Shown here: piece by piece, positions 56,683 through 64,000 of the stretch
Numbering within the stretch: the stretch's first letter is position 1
How the letters are laid out: each line of letters starts with the position of its first letter
Assembly (NCBI RefSeq): GCF_020526085.1
Contig: NZ_CP084874.1
Span: forward strand, 1,364,001 to 1,428,000
Source: Klebsiella africana
Lineage (GTDB): Bacteria > Pseudomonadota > Gammaproteobacteria > Enterobacterales > Enterobacteriaceae
Reading direction: 5' to 3'
Length of the DNA stretch: 64,000 bases
Position numbers and translations under genes: made by a program
The notes under the pieces: generated by a model
Databases searched by the model: none
Told to the model about the DNA's origin: nothing
What the model saw: the letters and a program-made list of their open reading frames with translations, nothing else

Positions 56683-57609
56683 ATGAATTACTCTCTGCGT
56701 CAGTTAAAAGTATTCGTCACCGTCGCCCGGGCTAAAAGCTTCAGCCGGGCAGGGGAGATAATTGGCTTGAGCCAGTCGGCTGTCAGCCACAGTGTTAAGG
56801 AACTGGAGCATCAGACCGGCGTCCGTCTGCTCGATCGTACCACCCGCGAAGTGGTGCTTACCGAAGCGGGCCAACAGCTGGCGGGCCGGCTGGAGCGTTT
56901 GCTGGATGAACTGGCGGTGACGCTGCGCGACGCCGGACGGGTAGGCCAGCAGTTGAGCGGGACCGTTAAGGTCGCCGCCAGCCAGACAATTTCTGCCCAC
57001 CTAATCCCGCAGTGTATAGCTCACAGTAATCGTCGTTATCCCGATATAGATTTTGTGCTGCACGACCGGCCCCAGCAGTGGGTGCTGGAGAGTATTCGTC
57101 AGGGAGAAGTGGATTTCGGCATTGTCATCGACCCCGGCCCGGCGACAGACCTGCAGTGTGAAGGCGTACTGGCGGAGCCCTTTTTACTGTTGTGTCGTGA
57201 GGATCATCCTTTTGCCGGCCTGACGGAAGTGTCATGGCAGGCGCTGCAGGATGAAAGATTGATCCTGCAGGATTATGCCTCCGGTAGTCGCCCTTTGATT
57301 GATGCGGCCCTCAGCAGGCTGGCTATCCGGACGAATATTGTGCAGGAGATTGGCCATCCGGCGACCCTCTTTCCGATGGTGGAATCGGGGATTGGCATCA
57401 GCGTATTGCCGGCGCTGGCGCTGCCGTTACCGCAGGGAAGCCATCTGACGGTGAAGCGACTGACCCCTGTGGTCGAGCGGCAGCTGATGCTGGCATGCCG
57501 GAAAAATCGTTCGCTGTCGACCGCCGCCCAGGCGTTATGGGAAATTGTACGTGAGGAAGGAGCGAACTTAACCGCTGCCAGAATTGAAGATCCGCTGTAT
57601 CAGCGTTGA
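56683..57609 (+). CDS. yfeR: YfeR, LysR-family regulator
   Basis: The 308-residue protein has an N-terminal LysR helix-turn-helix (about 1-60, [28 protein letters not shown]) and a substrate-binding-like effector domain (about 90-300). It matches E. coli YfeR, reported in Salmonella to respond to osmolarity and to act on the divergent yfeH. The inducer is unknown. The 88-base yfeH-yfeR gap should hold its operator. Confidence 0.87.
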   Translation: MNYSLRQLKVFVTVARAKSFSRAGEIIGLSQSAVSHSVKELEHQTGVRLLDRTTREVVLTEAGQQLAGRLERLLDELAVTLRDAGRVGQQLSGTVKVAASQTISAHLIPQCIAHSNRRYPDIDFVLHDRPQQWVLESIRQGEVDFGIVIDPGPATDLQCEGVLAEPFLLLCREDHPFAGLTEVSWQALQDERLILQDYASGSRPLIDAALSRLAIRTNIVQEIGHPATLFPMVESGIGISVLPALALPLPQGSHLTVKRLTPVVERQLMLACRKNRSLSTAAQALWEIVREEGANLTAARIEDPLYQR

Positions 57610-57664
57610 TAGTGGTTTATCGCCACAGGGAAGCTCTTGGCCAGGGCTATGTTCAGCACATAGC

Positions 57665-57691
57665 AAAAAGGCGCCTTTAGGGCGCCTTTTT
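57665..57691. terminator. Terminator copy 2, near yfeR
   Basis: An 11-bp stem (57665-57675 with 57681-57691), loop tttag, has A/T-runs on its arms. It serves the tRNA operon on the minus strand and probably also yfeR. Confidence 0.85.
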
Positions 57692-57897
57692 ACATTGGTG
57701 GGTCGTGCAGGATGACTCGGCTTCGCCTCGCCCTTCGGGCCGTCGCCGCAAGCGGCTTCGTTGTCTCACTGCGTTCGACCCGAACCTGCTGCAGAGAAAC
57801 TCGTCTCATCCTGAGACTCGCCCTGCGGGCCAACGCTGCCGCGTTGTTCAAAATTGTTCCCGACAATTTTGTCGAATCGTTGAGTTCAGCACATAGC

Positions 57898-57924
57898 AAA
57901 AAGGCGCCTTTAGGGCGCCTTTTT
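57898..57924 (-). terminator. Terminator copy 1, directly after tRNA-Lys
   Basis: The stem is identical to the copy at 57665-57691 and begins five bases after the tRNA-Lys CCA end on the minus strand. Confidence 0.88.
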
Positions 57925-57928
57925 ACAT

Positions 57929-58004
57929 TGGTGGGTCGTGCAGGATTCGAACCTGCGACCAATTGATTAAAAGTCAACTGCTCTACCAACTGAGCTAACG
58001 ACCC
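57929..58004 (-). tRNA. lysV: tRNA-Lys (UUU)
   Basis: This 76-base cloverleaf with encoded CCA matches E. coli tRNA-Lys. The anticodon loop ctTTTaa is read from the complement of 57967-57973, anticodon at 57971-57969. It is the last gene of the val-val-val-lys operon, four bases after a tRNA-Val. Confidence 0.96.
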
Positions 58005-58008
58005 GAAG

Positions 58009-58084
58009 TGGTGGGTGATGACGGGATCGAACCGCCGACCCCCTCCTTGTAAGGGAGGTGCTCTCCCAGCTGAGCTAATCACCC
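58009..58084 (-). tRNA. valY: tRNA-Val (UAC), third in operon
   Basis: This 76-base tRNA with encoded CCA has anticodon TAC in cctTACaagg. It is identical to the other two valine genes upstream. The symbol follows the E. coli valUXY-lysV order; identity among copies makes individual naming positional. Confidence 0.95.
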
Positions 58085-58130
58085 ACTTCGGTACTTCATA
58101 TTTTGACAGAAAATCCAGCTGGCGAGAAAG

Positions 58131-58206
58131 TGGTGGGTGATGACGGGATCGAACCGCCGACCCCCTCCTTGTAAGGGAGGTGCTCTCCCAGCTGAGCTAA
58201 TCACCC
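58131..58206 (-). tRNA. valX: tRNA-Val (UAC), second in operon
   Basis: This 76-base sequence is identical to the other valine copies, with CCA encoded. It is separated by 46 bases from the next and 45 from the previous tRNA. Confidence 0.95.
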
Positions 58207-58251
58207 ACTTCTCAATTTTCTGTTCTACACGGCGGAGACTACGTTAAGTAG

Positions 58252-58327
58252 TGGTGGGTGATGACGGGATCGAACCGCCGACCCCCTCCTTGTAAGGGAG
58301 GTGCTCTCCCAGCTGAGCTAATCACCC
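58252..58327 (-). tRNA. valU: tRNA-Val (UAC), first in operon
   Basis: This is the third identical 76-base copy, closest to the promoter, with CCA encoded and anticodon TAC. Confidence 0.95.
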
Positions 58328-58344
58328 CCGCTGTGTGGAGTCGC

Positions 58345-58372
58345 ATTATAGGGAGAGTTGAAAATGAGTCAA
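58345..58372 (-). promoter_or_regulatory. Promoter of the val-lys tRNA operon
   Basis: On the minus strand TTGACT (58372-58367) and TATAAT (58350-58345) are 16 bases apart, followed by a GC-containing discriminator (gcgact) as in stringently controlled stable-RNA promoters. Transcription would start near 58338, just before the first tRNA-Val. Confidence 0.85.
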
Positions 58373-58492
58373 CGCCTTTTCTAAAGATTTCGTTCGTTCG
58401 TCGTAAAATTAAACAAAGCGATCGCAAAACCGGCCGCATAGCATGATTTATAAACAAAAATGGCAAACCGTGACGTTCTGGCGGGAACAACA

Positions 58493-58520
58493 TTGAGGAA
58501 TCAGCCCACGGTGTTAGAAT
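58493..58520 (+). promoter_or_regulatory. Probable gltX promoter
   Basis: TTGAGG (58493-58498) and TAGAAT (58515-58520) are 16 bases apart, about 65 bases before the gltX ATG. Confidence 0.5.
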
Positions 58521-58586
58521 ATTGACCCATAATTTCCACCGGACATTGCCGGCTATCGGCATCTTTATTAAACGTAAGGCCAATTC

Positions 58587-60005
58587 ATGAAAATCAAAAC
58601 TCGCTTCGCGCCAAGCCCAACCGGCTATCTGCACGTTGGCGGTGCGCGTACTGCTCTCTATTCCTGGCTTTTTGCTCGTAACCACGGCGGTGAGTTTGTG
58701 CTGCGTATTGAAGACACCGATCTCGAACGCTCCACCCCGGAAGCAATTGAAGCCATCATGGATGGCATGAACTGGCTGAATCTGCAATGGGATGAAGGCC
58801 CCTATTACCAGACCAAACGTTTCGACCGTTATAACAACGTGATCGATGAGATGCTGGAAGCCGGCACTGCTTATAAATGCTACTGCTCGAAAGAGCGTCT
58901 GGAAGCGCTGCGCGAAGAGCAGATGGCGAAGGGTGAGAAGCCGCGTTACGATGGCCGCTGCCGCCATAGCCACGAGCACCATACTGACGATGAGCCGTGC
59001 GTGGTACGTTTCGCCAACCCGCAGGAAGGTTCGGTTATCTTTGACGATCAGATCCGCGGACCTATCGAGTTCAGTAACCAGGAACTGGACGATCTGATCA
59101 TTCGCCGTACCGATGGTTCCCCGACCTATAACTTCTGCGTGGTAGTAGATGACTGGGATATGGCGATCACTCACGTGATCCGCGGCGAAGATCATATCAA
59201 CAACACGCCGCGCCAGATCAACATCCTCAAAGCGCTGAATGCACCGGTGCCGGTATACGCGCACGTGTCGATGATCAATGGCGATGATGGTAAAAAACTG
59301 TCCAAACGCCACGGGGCGGTCAGCGTGATGCAGTATCGCGACGACGGCTACCTGCCGGAAGCGCTGCTCAACTATCTGGTACGTCTGGGCTGGTCCCATG
59401 GCGATCAGGAGATCTTCACCCGCGAAGAGATGATCGAATTCTTCTCGCTGGGGGCGGTCAGCAAATCCGCGAGTGCGTTTAACACCGACAAGCTGCTGTG
59501 GCTGAACCATCACTACATCAATACGCTGCCAGCGGAATATGTAGCGACGCATCTGCAGTGGCACATCGAGCAGGAGAATATCGATACCCGTAATGGCCCA
59601 CAGCTGGCCGAGCTGGTGAAACTGCTGGGCGAGCGTTGCAAAACGCTGAAAGAGATTGCTCAGAGCTGCCGCTACTTCTATGAAGAGTTCGCTGAGTTCG
59701 ACGCTGATGCAGCGAAGAAACATCTGCGTCCGGTGGCGCGTCAGCCGCTGGAAGTCGTCCGCGATAAGCTGGCGGCGATCGGCGACTGGACGGCGGAAAA
59801 CGTCCACCACGCGATTCAGGCGACCGCTGATGAGCTGGAAGTGGGTATGGGTAAAGTCGGTATGCCGCTGCGTGTGGCTGTGACCGGTGCCGGGCAGTCT
59901 CCTGCGCTTGACGTTACTGTCCACGCAATCGGCAAGTCCCGTAGCGTAGAGCGTATCAATAAAGCGCTGGCTTTTATCGCTGAACGCGAAAGCCAGGCGT
60001 CCTGA
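58587..60005 (+). CDS. gltX: GltX, glutamyl-tRNA synthetase
   Basis: GltX charges tRNA-Glu and supplies glutamyl-tRNA for haem synthesis. The 472-residue class I synthetase has the HIGH-type motif HVGG (16-19), a zinc-binding cysteine cluster ([11 protein letters not shown]...CRH, about 98-127) and the KMSKS-type motif KLSKR near residue 238. It is divergent from the tRNA operon, as in E. coli. A terminator follows. Confidence 0.97.
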   Translation: MKIKTRFAPSPTGYLHVGGARTALYSWLFARNHGGEFVLRIEDTDLERSTPEAIEAIMDGMNWLNLQWDEGPYYQTKRFDRYNNVIDEMLEAGTAYKCYCSKERLEALREEQMAKGEKPRYDGRCRHSHEHHTDDEPCVVRFANPQEGSVIFDDQIRGPIEFSNQELDDLIIRRTDGSPTYNFCVVVDDWDMAITHVIRGEDHINNTPRQINILKALNAPVPVYAHVSMINGDDGKKLSKRHGAVSVMQYRDDGYLPEALLNYLVRLGWSHGDQEIFTREEMIEFFSLGAVSKSASAFNTDKLLWLNHHYINTLPAEYVATHLQWHIEQENIDTRNGPQLAELVKLLGERCKTLKEIAQSCRYFYEEFAEFDADAAKKHLRPVARQPLEVVRDKLAAIGDWTAENVHHAIQATADELEVGMGKVGMPLRVAVTGAGQSPALDVTVHAIGKSRSVERINKALAFIAERESQAS

Positions 60006-60024
60006 AGAGGACGTAGATGATATA

Positions 60025-60053
60025 ACGGCAGGATACTCCTGCCGTTTTTTTTG
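60025..60053 (+). terminator. Rho-independent terminator of gltX
   Basis: A perfect 10-bp stem (60025-60034 with 60038-60047), loop tac, is followed by a T-run. It may also serve the convergent yfeD. Confidence 0.9.
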
Positions 60054-60057
60054 TCCG

Positions 60058-60450
60058 TTACGCCTGACTGGCGATGCCGAGACGGGCAAGAAAACCGCTA
60101 ATCCCTTCCCGAGCCAGCAGATCGCGTAGTCGCAATTGCTCCTCCGCGGTCATCAGATGAAGGGTTTCTGAAATCTGCCGCCAGACCACGTCGGCTTCAT
60201 TGACCAGGTAAGCGCCCGGCGATTCCGCAAGATGATTGTCGGTAAGCAGATGGCGTCTGGCTGGGATGTTAGTGAGAAATTCCAGTACTGGCTGATCGAT
60301 GACCACCAGTCGCGCTCGTCCTCCTTTGACGCCGGGTATCGCCTCCGTACGCCATTTTTTCTCCCGAACCCAGCGGTTGATGGTTTGTCTGGCCAATCCT
60401 AAACTGTCGGCAAGTTCTGCGGGCGTCATTTTATCTTTCAGTTTCATCAT
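60058..60450 (-). CDS. yfeD: YfeD, YfeC-like putative DNA-binding protein
   Basis: The 130-residue protein has an N-terminal helix-turn-helix (MTPAELADSLGLARQTINRWVREKKW), then a GVKGGRARLVVID segment diagnostic of the DUF1323/YfeC-like family, and a C-terminal helical part (LTAEEQLRLRDLLAREGISGFLARLGI). It is a paralogue of the adjacent yfeC with the same layout. Its target is unknown. The start follows the yfeC stop by three bases; a second ATG is in frame at 60447. Confidence 0.82.
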   Translation of the reverse strand: MMKLKDKMTPAELADSLGLARQTINRWVREKKWRTEAIPGVKGGRARLVVIDQPVLEFLTNIPARRHLLTDNHLAESPGAYLVNEADVVWRQISETLHLMTAEEQLRLRDLLAREGISGFLARLGIASQA

Positions 60451-60453
60451 CGT

Positions 60454-60807
60454 TTACCGATCGCGGATTCCTAACCGAAGCAGTAACCCGGTGATCCCTT
60501 CGCGCAGCAGCAGCGACATAAGCTGTTTCTGCTCGCTGGGGGTCAATTCTTTACAGAGGGTCAACAGCAGCGATTCCAGATCGCTGTCGTGGGTGGAATA
60601 GGCGCCGGGCGTCTCTGCCACGCGCTGAGCACTGCGGATGAACTCTCTGACCTGCTCATTGACATGGACCAGTCGCGCTTTGCCCCCCTGGACGCCAGGC
60701 CGTGGAGAGGTCTGCCAGCCTTCTTTCCGCACCCACTTATTGATAGTTTGCCGACTGTAGCCGGTGAGATGGGCGATTTCTTCAGGTGTCATTCGTTCCT
60801 TGAGCAT
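60454..60807 (-). CDS. yfeC: YfeC, putative DNA-binding transcriptional regulator
   Basis: The 117-residue protein has an N-terminal HTH (MTPEEIAHLTGYSRQTINKWVRKEGW), the GVQGGKARLVHV segment and a C-terminal helix repeat (LTPSEQKQLMSLLLREGITGLLLRLGI). It matches the E. coli YfeC/YfeD pair, which probably arose by tandem duplication. In E. coli YfeC has been reported to affect secreted DNA and biofilm, but direct targets are unclear. It is divergent from the tRNA-Ala genes. Confidence 0.82.
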   Translation of the reverse strand: MLKERMTPEEIAHLTGYSRQTINKWVRKEGWQTSPRPGVQGGKARLVHVNEQVREFIRSAQRVAETPGAYSTHDSDLESLLLTLCKELTPSEQKQLMSLLLREGITGLLLRLGIRDR

Positions 60808-60965
60808 ACTATTTCCTGAGTAAATGTATGGGAATTAGCTGTCCATGTTATAGCATCCTTTTACTTGAAAAGGTGACCTGTTTAACTTCTGGCTGCGATA
60901 AGGCTCGCATTGTCAGCAAGTTGCCTGCTTTTTCAGCGATTGAATCGGGTGGGATAATTTTGCCG

Positions 60966-60994
60966 TTGACACCTGAGCGAGGAATTCATATTAT
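60966..60994 (+). promoter_or_regulatory. Promoter of the tRNA-Ala pair
   Basis: TTGACA (60966-60971) and TATTAT (60989-60994) are 17 bases apart, with a GC-rich discriminator (gccgcccg) typical of stringent stable-RNA promoters. Start would be near 61001, about 26 bases before the first tRNA. Confidence 0.88.
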
Positions 60995-61026
60995 GCCGCC
61001 CGTCAACACGACACGCTTTACGTTAC

Positions 61027-61102
<76 letters not shown>

Positions 61103-61143
61103 AATTCTGCACCCAGCGGATTTGGTTCGTAAAGAGGTCCTGT

Positions 61144-61219
<76 letters not shown>

Positions 61220-61227
61220 AAATTCAG

Positions 61228-61256
61228 AACCCTCGCTTAGGCGGGGGTTTTTGTTT
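61228..61256 (+). terminator. Terminator of the tRNA-Ala operon
   Basis: aaccctcgc (61228-61236) pairs with gcgggggtt (61241-61249) with one G-U pair, loop ttag, followed by a T-run. Confidence 0.85.
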
Positions 61257-61428
61257 TTATATGCTTTCATGTAAAGCACTTTCTGGTTAAGTCAGTTAAT
61301 CTCCAGCAATTAAAATCGAAAGTAATTTCAGACTTTTTCCTGATAAATCACCTTGCCTGCCCTAAATAAGCAACATAACATTTCCCCCATTAAACGTAAT
61401 GAGGTTGCCGGAGTTTTAATTAACAATA

Positions 61429-63600
61429 ATGCTGGATAAAATTAACATTAATATCAAAAAAACTCTGTTGGCCTTTGTCGTCTGTTTAGTCGCTATTCCA
61501 CTGGCTCGTTTTATTTCACCGCAGACGGTTATTGATGGCAATCTTATTTATATTGCCTGGCTGCCAATCAGTGTGATGTTTTCTGTTATTTTTATCTTTG
61601 GCCGCTATGCGATTGCACCATTAATTCTCGCGTTTGCCATCACCAATAGCTTTCTTATTGAATTAACGCTATCGCAGGCGCTTATCCTACTCTTTTGTCA
61701 GTTGTTTGCTGTATTTGTCTCCTGCGCTATTTTACGCCTGATGGTGGGCAAGCGCTGGCGCTGTGGTCCTACAGCGAAGCACATGGGGGCACGAATTTTC
61801 TGGGGGGGCTTCTTCGCGCCGGTGCTGCTGAAAATCACCATGTACCTCGCCGGGCAATATTTTGCGTTTCCATTATCTATTACCAGTTATTTTGGCAGTA
61901 TGCCGTTGATTTATACCGTAATAGATATCCAAAGTTTAATCAGTGCGGCATTAATTTTTACGACGTTTCTTTATTATCCAATGCGGATGATTATCAGTCC
62001 GCGCTACGCCCGGCGTTTCTGGCGGCAAGAATGTTTACCGTGGCTGGCTCCGCAATATCGCTCCTTTACCCTATATTGGTTTATCGCGCTGGCGCTGATA
62101 TTAACGCTATTATGTGCGCCGTATCAGTCTGAATTTATTGCCGGTTATTTAGTTCCGGTTATTTTCATTGTCTACTTTATCGGTATCAGTCGAATAGGTC
62201 ATGCGTTGCTGCGTATTTCATGGTCTGTCTCGGCCTTTTTGCTGGTGGTATATAACAAAAACTTTCTTCAGGGAGTGCAAAGTGAGTATTCACTGTCGTT
62301 TGTGCTGTCGGTACTGATCTCCTTTACTATCTGTTTGTTTTATATGGCCGACATTTATGCCCGCAGCGACCGCAATAAACGCCGCTGGCGCAGCCAGGCG
62401 GAAGAGGATCCGCTGACCGGTTTGCCTAACCTGCGCGCGCTGGAGAGCCATTTACAGCGTGGTTCTCAGCAGGCTATCTGCAGCTTGCGTATCGATAATC
62501 TCGATTTTCTTAGTCGACATTATGGCCTGATGATGGGAGTAGACTGTAAACGGCAAATCATCCGGGCACTGCAGCCGCTGCTGGGGGCAACGGATAAAGT
62601 TTTCCAGGTGCCCGGCAGTGAATTAATCCTCGTGCTCGATGGGCCCGATCCCGCGGCGCGGCTAAATCATATGGTCGCCATTCTCAACCACAAAAAATTC
62701 AGCTGGCACAATCAGCCCCTGGATCTGGAGTTTGGCGCGGCGTGGAGCCGCGACGATGGCCAGGGCGAGGCGTTACATCCGATGCTGGGCCAGCTAAGCT
62801 GGCTGTCCGAACAGGCGGGGAGTGAACGTCGGGTACTGGCGCTGGATGATGAGCAGGAGCTGGTGGTGGATCAAACGACCGAGCAGGTCCGCCTTCTGAT
62901 GCGAGTTAAACAGGTCCTTAAAGAGCGGGCGCTGGTGCTCTATGCACAACCGATTCAGAATGCGGAAGGAGAGGGGTATTACGAGATCCTCACACGTATG
63001 CGCTGTGGCGACAATGTCATTATGCCCGATCAGTTTATCCCGCTGATTGTGCAGTTTAACCTTAGCCAGCGTTTTGACATGCTGGTACTGGAAACCTTGT
63101 TTAGTTCGCTTCATCGGCATCCTGGGCAACAATTCTCGGTCAATCTGTTGCCTTCAACTCTGATGCAAAAAGACAGCGCCGCGCAGATTATCGCACTGTT
63201 TAAACGCTATGGTGTCTCACCGGGCCTTATCACGATTGAAGTGACCGAAGAGCAGGCCTTCTCCAATGCCGATACCAGCCAGCAAAATCTTGAAGCGCTG
63301 CGCGCGTTTGGTTGCGCTATCGCCATTGATGATTTTGGCACCGGGTATGCGAACTATGAACGGCTGAAAAACCTACAGGCCGATATCATTAAAATTGACG
63401 GCTGCTTCGTGCGTGACATTCTGACGGACCCTCTGGACGCCATCATGGTGAAATCGATTGTTGAGATGGCGCGAGTGAAACAGATGAGCGTGGTGGCGGA
63501 ATATGTTGAAAGCGAACCGCAAAAAGCGCGTTTGCTGGAACTGGGCGTGAATTATTTGCAGGGTTATCTGATCGGTAGACCACAGCCGCTGGGCGAATAA
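61429..63600 (+). CDS. pdeA: PdeA (YfeA), membrane cyclic-di-GMP phosphodiesterase
   Basis: The 723-residue protein has an N-terminal MASE-type membrane region of about eight hydrophobic segments (residues 1-305), a degenerate GGDEF domain (about 325-470; the signature position reads PGSEL) and a C-terminal EAL domain (about 490-720). The EAL domain keeps the residues expected for activity: EILTR near 518, EVTEEQ, DDFGTGYANY near 634, IIKIDG and AEYVE. It should hydrolyse c-di-GMP to pGpG. It matches E. coli YfeA/PdeA, upstream of nupC as there. Confidence 0.9.
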   Translation: MLDKININIKKTLLAFVVCLVAIPLARFISPQTVIDGNLIYIAWLPISVMFSVIFIFGRYAIAPLILAFAITNSFLIELTLSQALILLFCQLFAVFVSCAILRLMVGKRWRCGPTAKHMGARIFWGGFFAPVLLKITMYLAGQYFAFPLSITSYFGSMPLIYTVIDIQSLISAALIFTTFLYYPMRMIISPRYARRFWRQECLPWLAPQYRSFTLYWFIALALILTLLCAPYQSEFIAGYLVPVIFIVYFIGISRIGHALLRISWSVSAFLLVVYNKNFLQGVQSEYSLSFVLSVLISFTICLFYMADIYARSDRNKRRWRSQAEEDPLTGLPNLRALESHLQRGSQQAICSLRIDNLDFLSRHYGLMMGVDCKRQIIRALQPLLGATDKVFQVPGSELILVLDGPDPAARLNHMVAILNHKKFSWHNQPLDLEFGAAWSRDDGQGEALHPMLGQLSWLSEQAGSERRVLALDDEQELVVDQTTEQVRLLMRVKQVLKERALVLYAQPIQNAEGEGYYEILTRMRCGDNVIMPDQFIPLIVQFNLSQRFDMLVLETLFSSLHRHPGQQFSVNLLPSTLMQKDSAAQIIALFKRYGVSPGLITIEVTEEQAFSNADTSQQNLEALRAFGCAIAIDDFGTGYANYERLKNLQADIIKIDGCFVRDILTDPLDAIMVKSIVEMARVKQMSVVAEYVESEPQKARLLELGVNYLQGYLIGRPQPLGE

Positions 63601-63603
63601 CGG

Positions 63604-63631
63604 GCAAAAAAAAGCCGGGCATTGCCCGGCT
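63604..63631 (-). terminator. Terminator of nupC
   Basis: An 8-bp GC stem (agccgggc, 63613-63620, with gcccggct, 63624-63631) is followed on the minus strand by a run of eight T. It lies 18 bases after the nupC stop and just after the pdeA stop. Confidence 0.85.
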
Positions 63632-63648
63632 CAGATGACGGGCGCTTG

Positions 63649-64000
63649 TTACAGAACCAGTGCCGCAATCGAGGCGGACAGCACGCTAACCAGCGTGGAG
63701 CCGTAGACCAGCTTCAGACCGAAGCGAGAAACCACATTACCCTGTTCTTCGTTCAGACCTTTGATTGCCCCGGCGATAATGCCGATAGACGAGAAGTTGG
63801 CGAAGGAGACCAGGAAGATGGAGATAATGCCTTCCGCGCGTTGAGAGAGCGTTGAGGCGATTTTCTGCAGATCCATCATGGCGACGAATTCATTGGAGAC
63901 CAGCTTCGTGGCCATAATACTGCCCACCTGCAGCGCTTCGCTTGCCGGCACGCCCATCACCCAGGCGACCGGGTAGAAGATATAGCCGAGGATCCCCTGG
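63649..64000 (-). CDS. nupC: NupC, nucleoside:H+ symporter, C-terminal part
   Basis: The last 116 codons are present; the gene runs off the right edge. NupC imports nucleosides other than guanosine and deoxyguanosine with protons. The sequence matches the E. coli C-terminus ([36 protein letters not shown], ending SASIAALVL). The family motif NEFVAM lies in the substrate/proton pathway of concentrative nucleoside transporters. An internal Met at 63960 is not the start. Confidence 0.95.
   Translation of the reverse strand, partial: QGILGYIFYPVAWVMGVPASEALQVGSIMATKLVSNEFVAMMDLQKIASTLSQRAEGIISIFLVSFANFSSIGIIAGAIKGLNEEQGNVVSRFGLKLVYGSTLVSVLSASIAALVL

Larger units (their letters stand above)
57610..57928. 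other. 319-base region between yfeR and tRNA-Lys
   Basis: This stretch holds two copies of a terminator-plus-tRNA-tail repeat (annotated separately) around a 170-base spacer (57714-57883). The spacer is rich in small GC hairpins such as cccttcgggc and gccgcaagcggc, and has one AT stem (aaaattgt...acaatttt). Frames through it are not protein genes. Confidence 0.7.
57651..57946 (-). repeat. 63-base direct repeat containing the tRNA-Lys 3' tail
   Basis: 57651-57713 and 57884-57946 are identical over 63 bases. Each contains, in transcription order on the minus strand, the last 18 bases of tRNA-Lys (ATCCTGCACGACCCACCA), a terminator hairpin and a short tail. Only the right copy continues into a complete tRNA. 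Confidence 0.9.

Noticed and set aside
57690..58082. Minus-strand frame of 130 codons across tRNA-Lys and tRNA-Val
   Set aside because: It is a translation of tRNA genes, terminator and repeat spacer; such 'SSAGRAPPLQGGGRRFDP'-like products are a common annotation artefact.
58239..60089. 616-codon minus-strand frame opposite gltX
   Set aside because: It is antisense to the conserved gltX gene and runs into a tRNA; no family resemblance.

Overview
This window is enterobacterial chromosome, most likely Klebsiella (K. pneumoniae complex). The evidence is GC-rich coding sequence, proteins that read as close orthologues of E. coli/Salmonella proteins, ptsJ next to pdxK as in Salmonella, Klebsiella-style REP palindromes (cores such as gccgggtaagcg), and a gene order that follows the purC-to-nupC arc of E. 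coli in reverse orientation. Family assignments rest on reading the translations against remembered orthologues; no database search was run.

Layout. 1-6.1 kb: end of purC, ypfJ, tmcA, ypfH, then ypfN, dapE and yffB on the minus strand, and the 19-codon gene ypfM. 6.2-19 kb: the RND pump gene acrD with a BaeR-like box, then aegA, nudK, ypfG, the tktB-talA pair and maeB. narQ, which sits between acrD and aegA in E. coli, is absent. 19.2-34.1 kb: a complete 17-gene ethanolamine utilisation operon (eutSPQTDMNEJGHABCLKR). It encodes the microcompartment shell (S, M, N, L, K), the ammonia-lyase and its reactivase (B, C, A), cobalamin adenosylation (T), acetaldehyde conversion (E, G, D), a permease (H), accessory proteins (P, Q, J) and the activator EutR. 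Two REP-type regions interrupt it. 34.1-38.6 kb: hemF, amiA, ypeA, yfeZ, yfeY, yfeX.

38.6-52 kb is a sulfur and PTS block. A DUF559 gene embedded in a palindromic repeat occupies the place where E. coli has yfeW-murPQR-ucpA. It is followed by cysPUWA-cysM (sulfate/thiosulfate import and cysteine synthase B), an NTF2-like gene, divergent ptsJ/pdxK with a small unknown gene behind pdxK, ptsHI-crr, cysK and cysZ. 52-64 kb: zipA, ligA, ypeB, yfeH/yfeR, a tRNA operon (3 Val, 1 Lys) whose 3' end carries a 63-bp direct repeat containing the tail of tRNA-Lys, gltX, yfeC/yfeD, two tRNA-Ala genes, pdeA and the end of nupC.

The window is essentially conserved core genome. I found no phage, insertion sequence, CRISPR array or defence island, and no clearly new multi-gene system. 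The most interesting signals are the tRNA-Lys tail repeat, the DUF559 gene fused at its 3' end to a palindromic repeat, a 16-bp stem covering the nudK ribosome binding site, and the small unknown gene coupled to pdxK.
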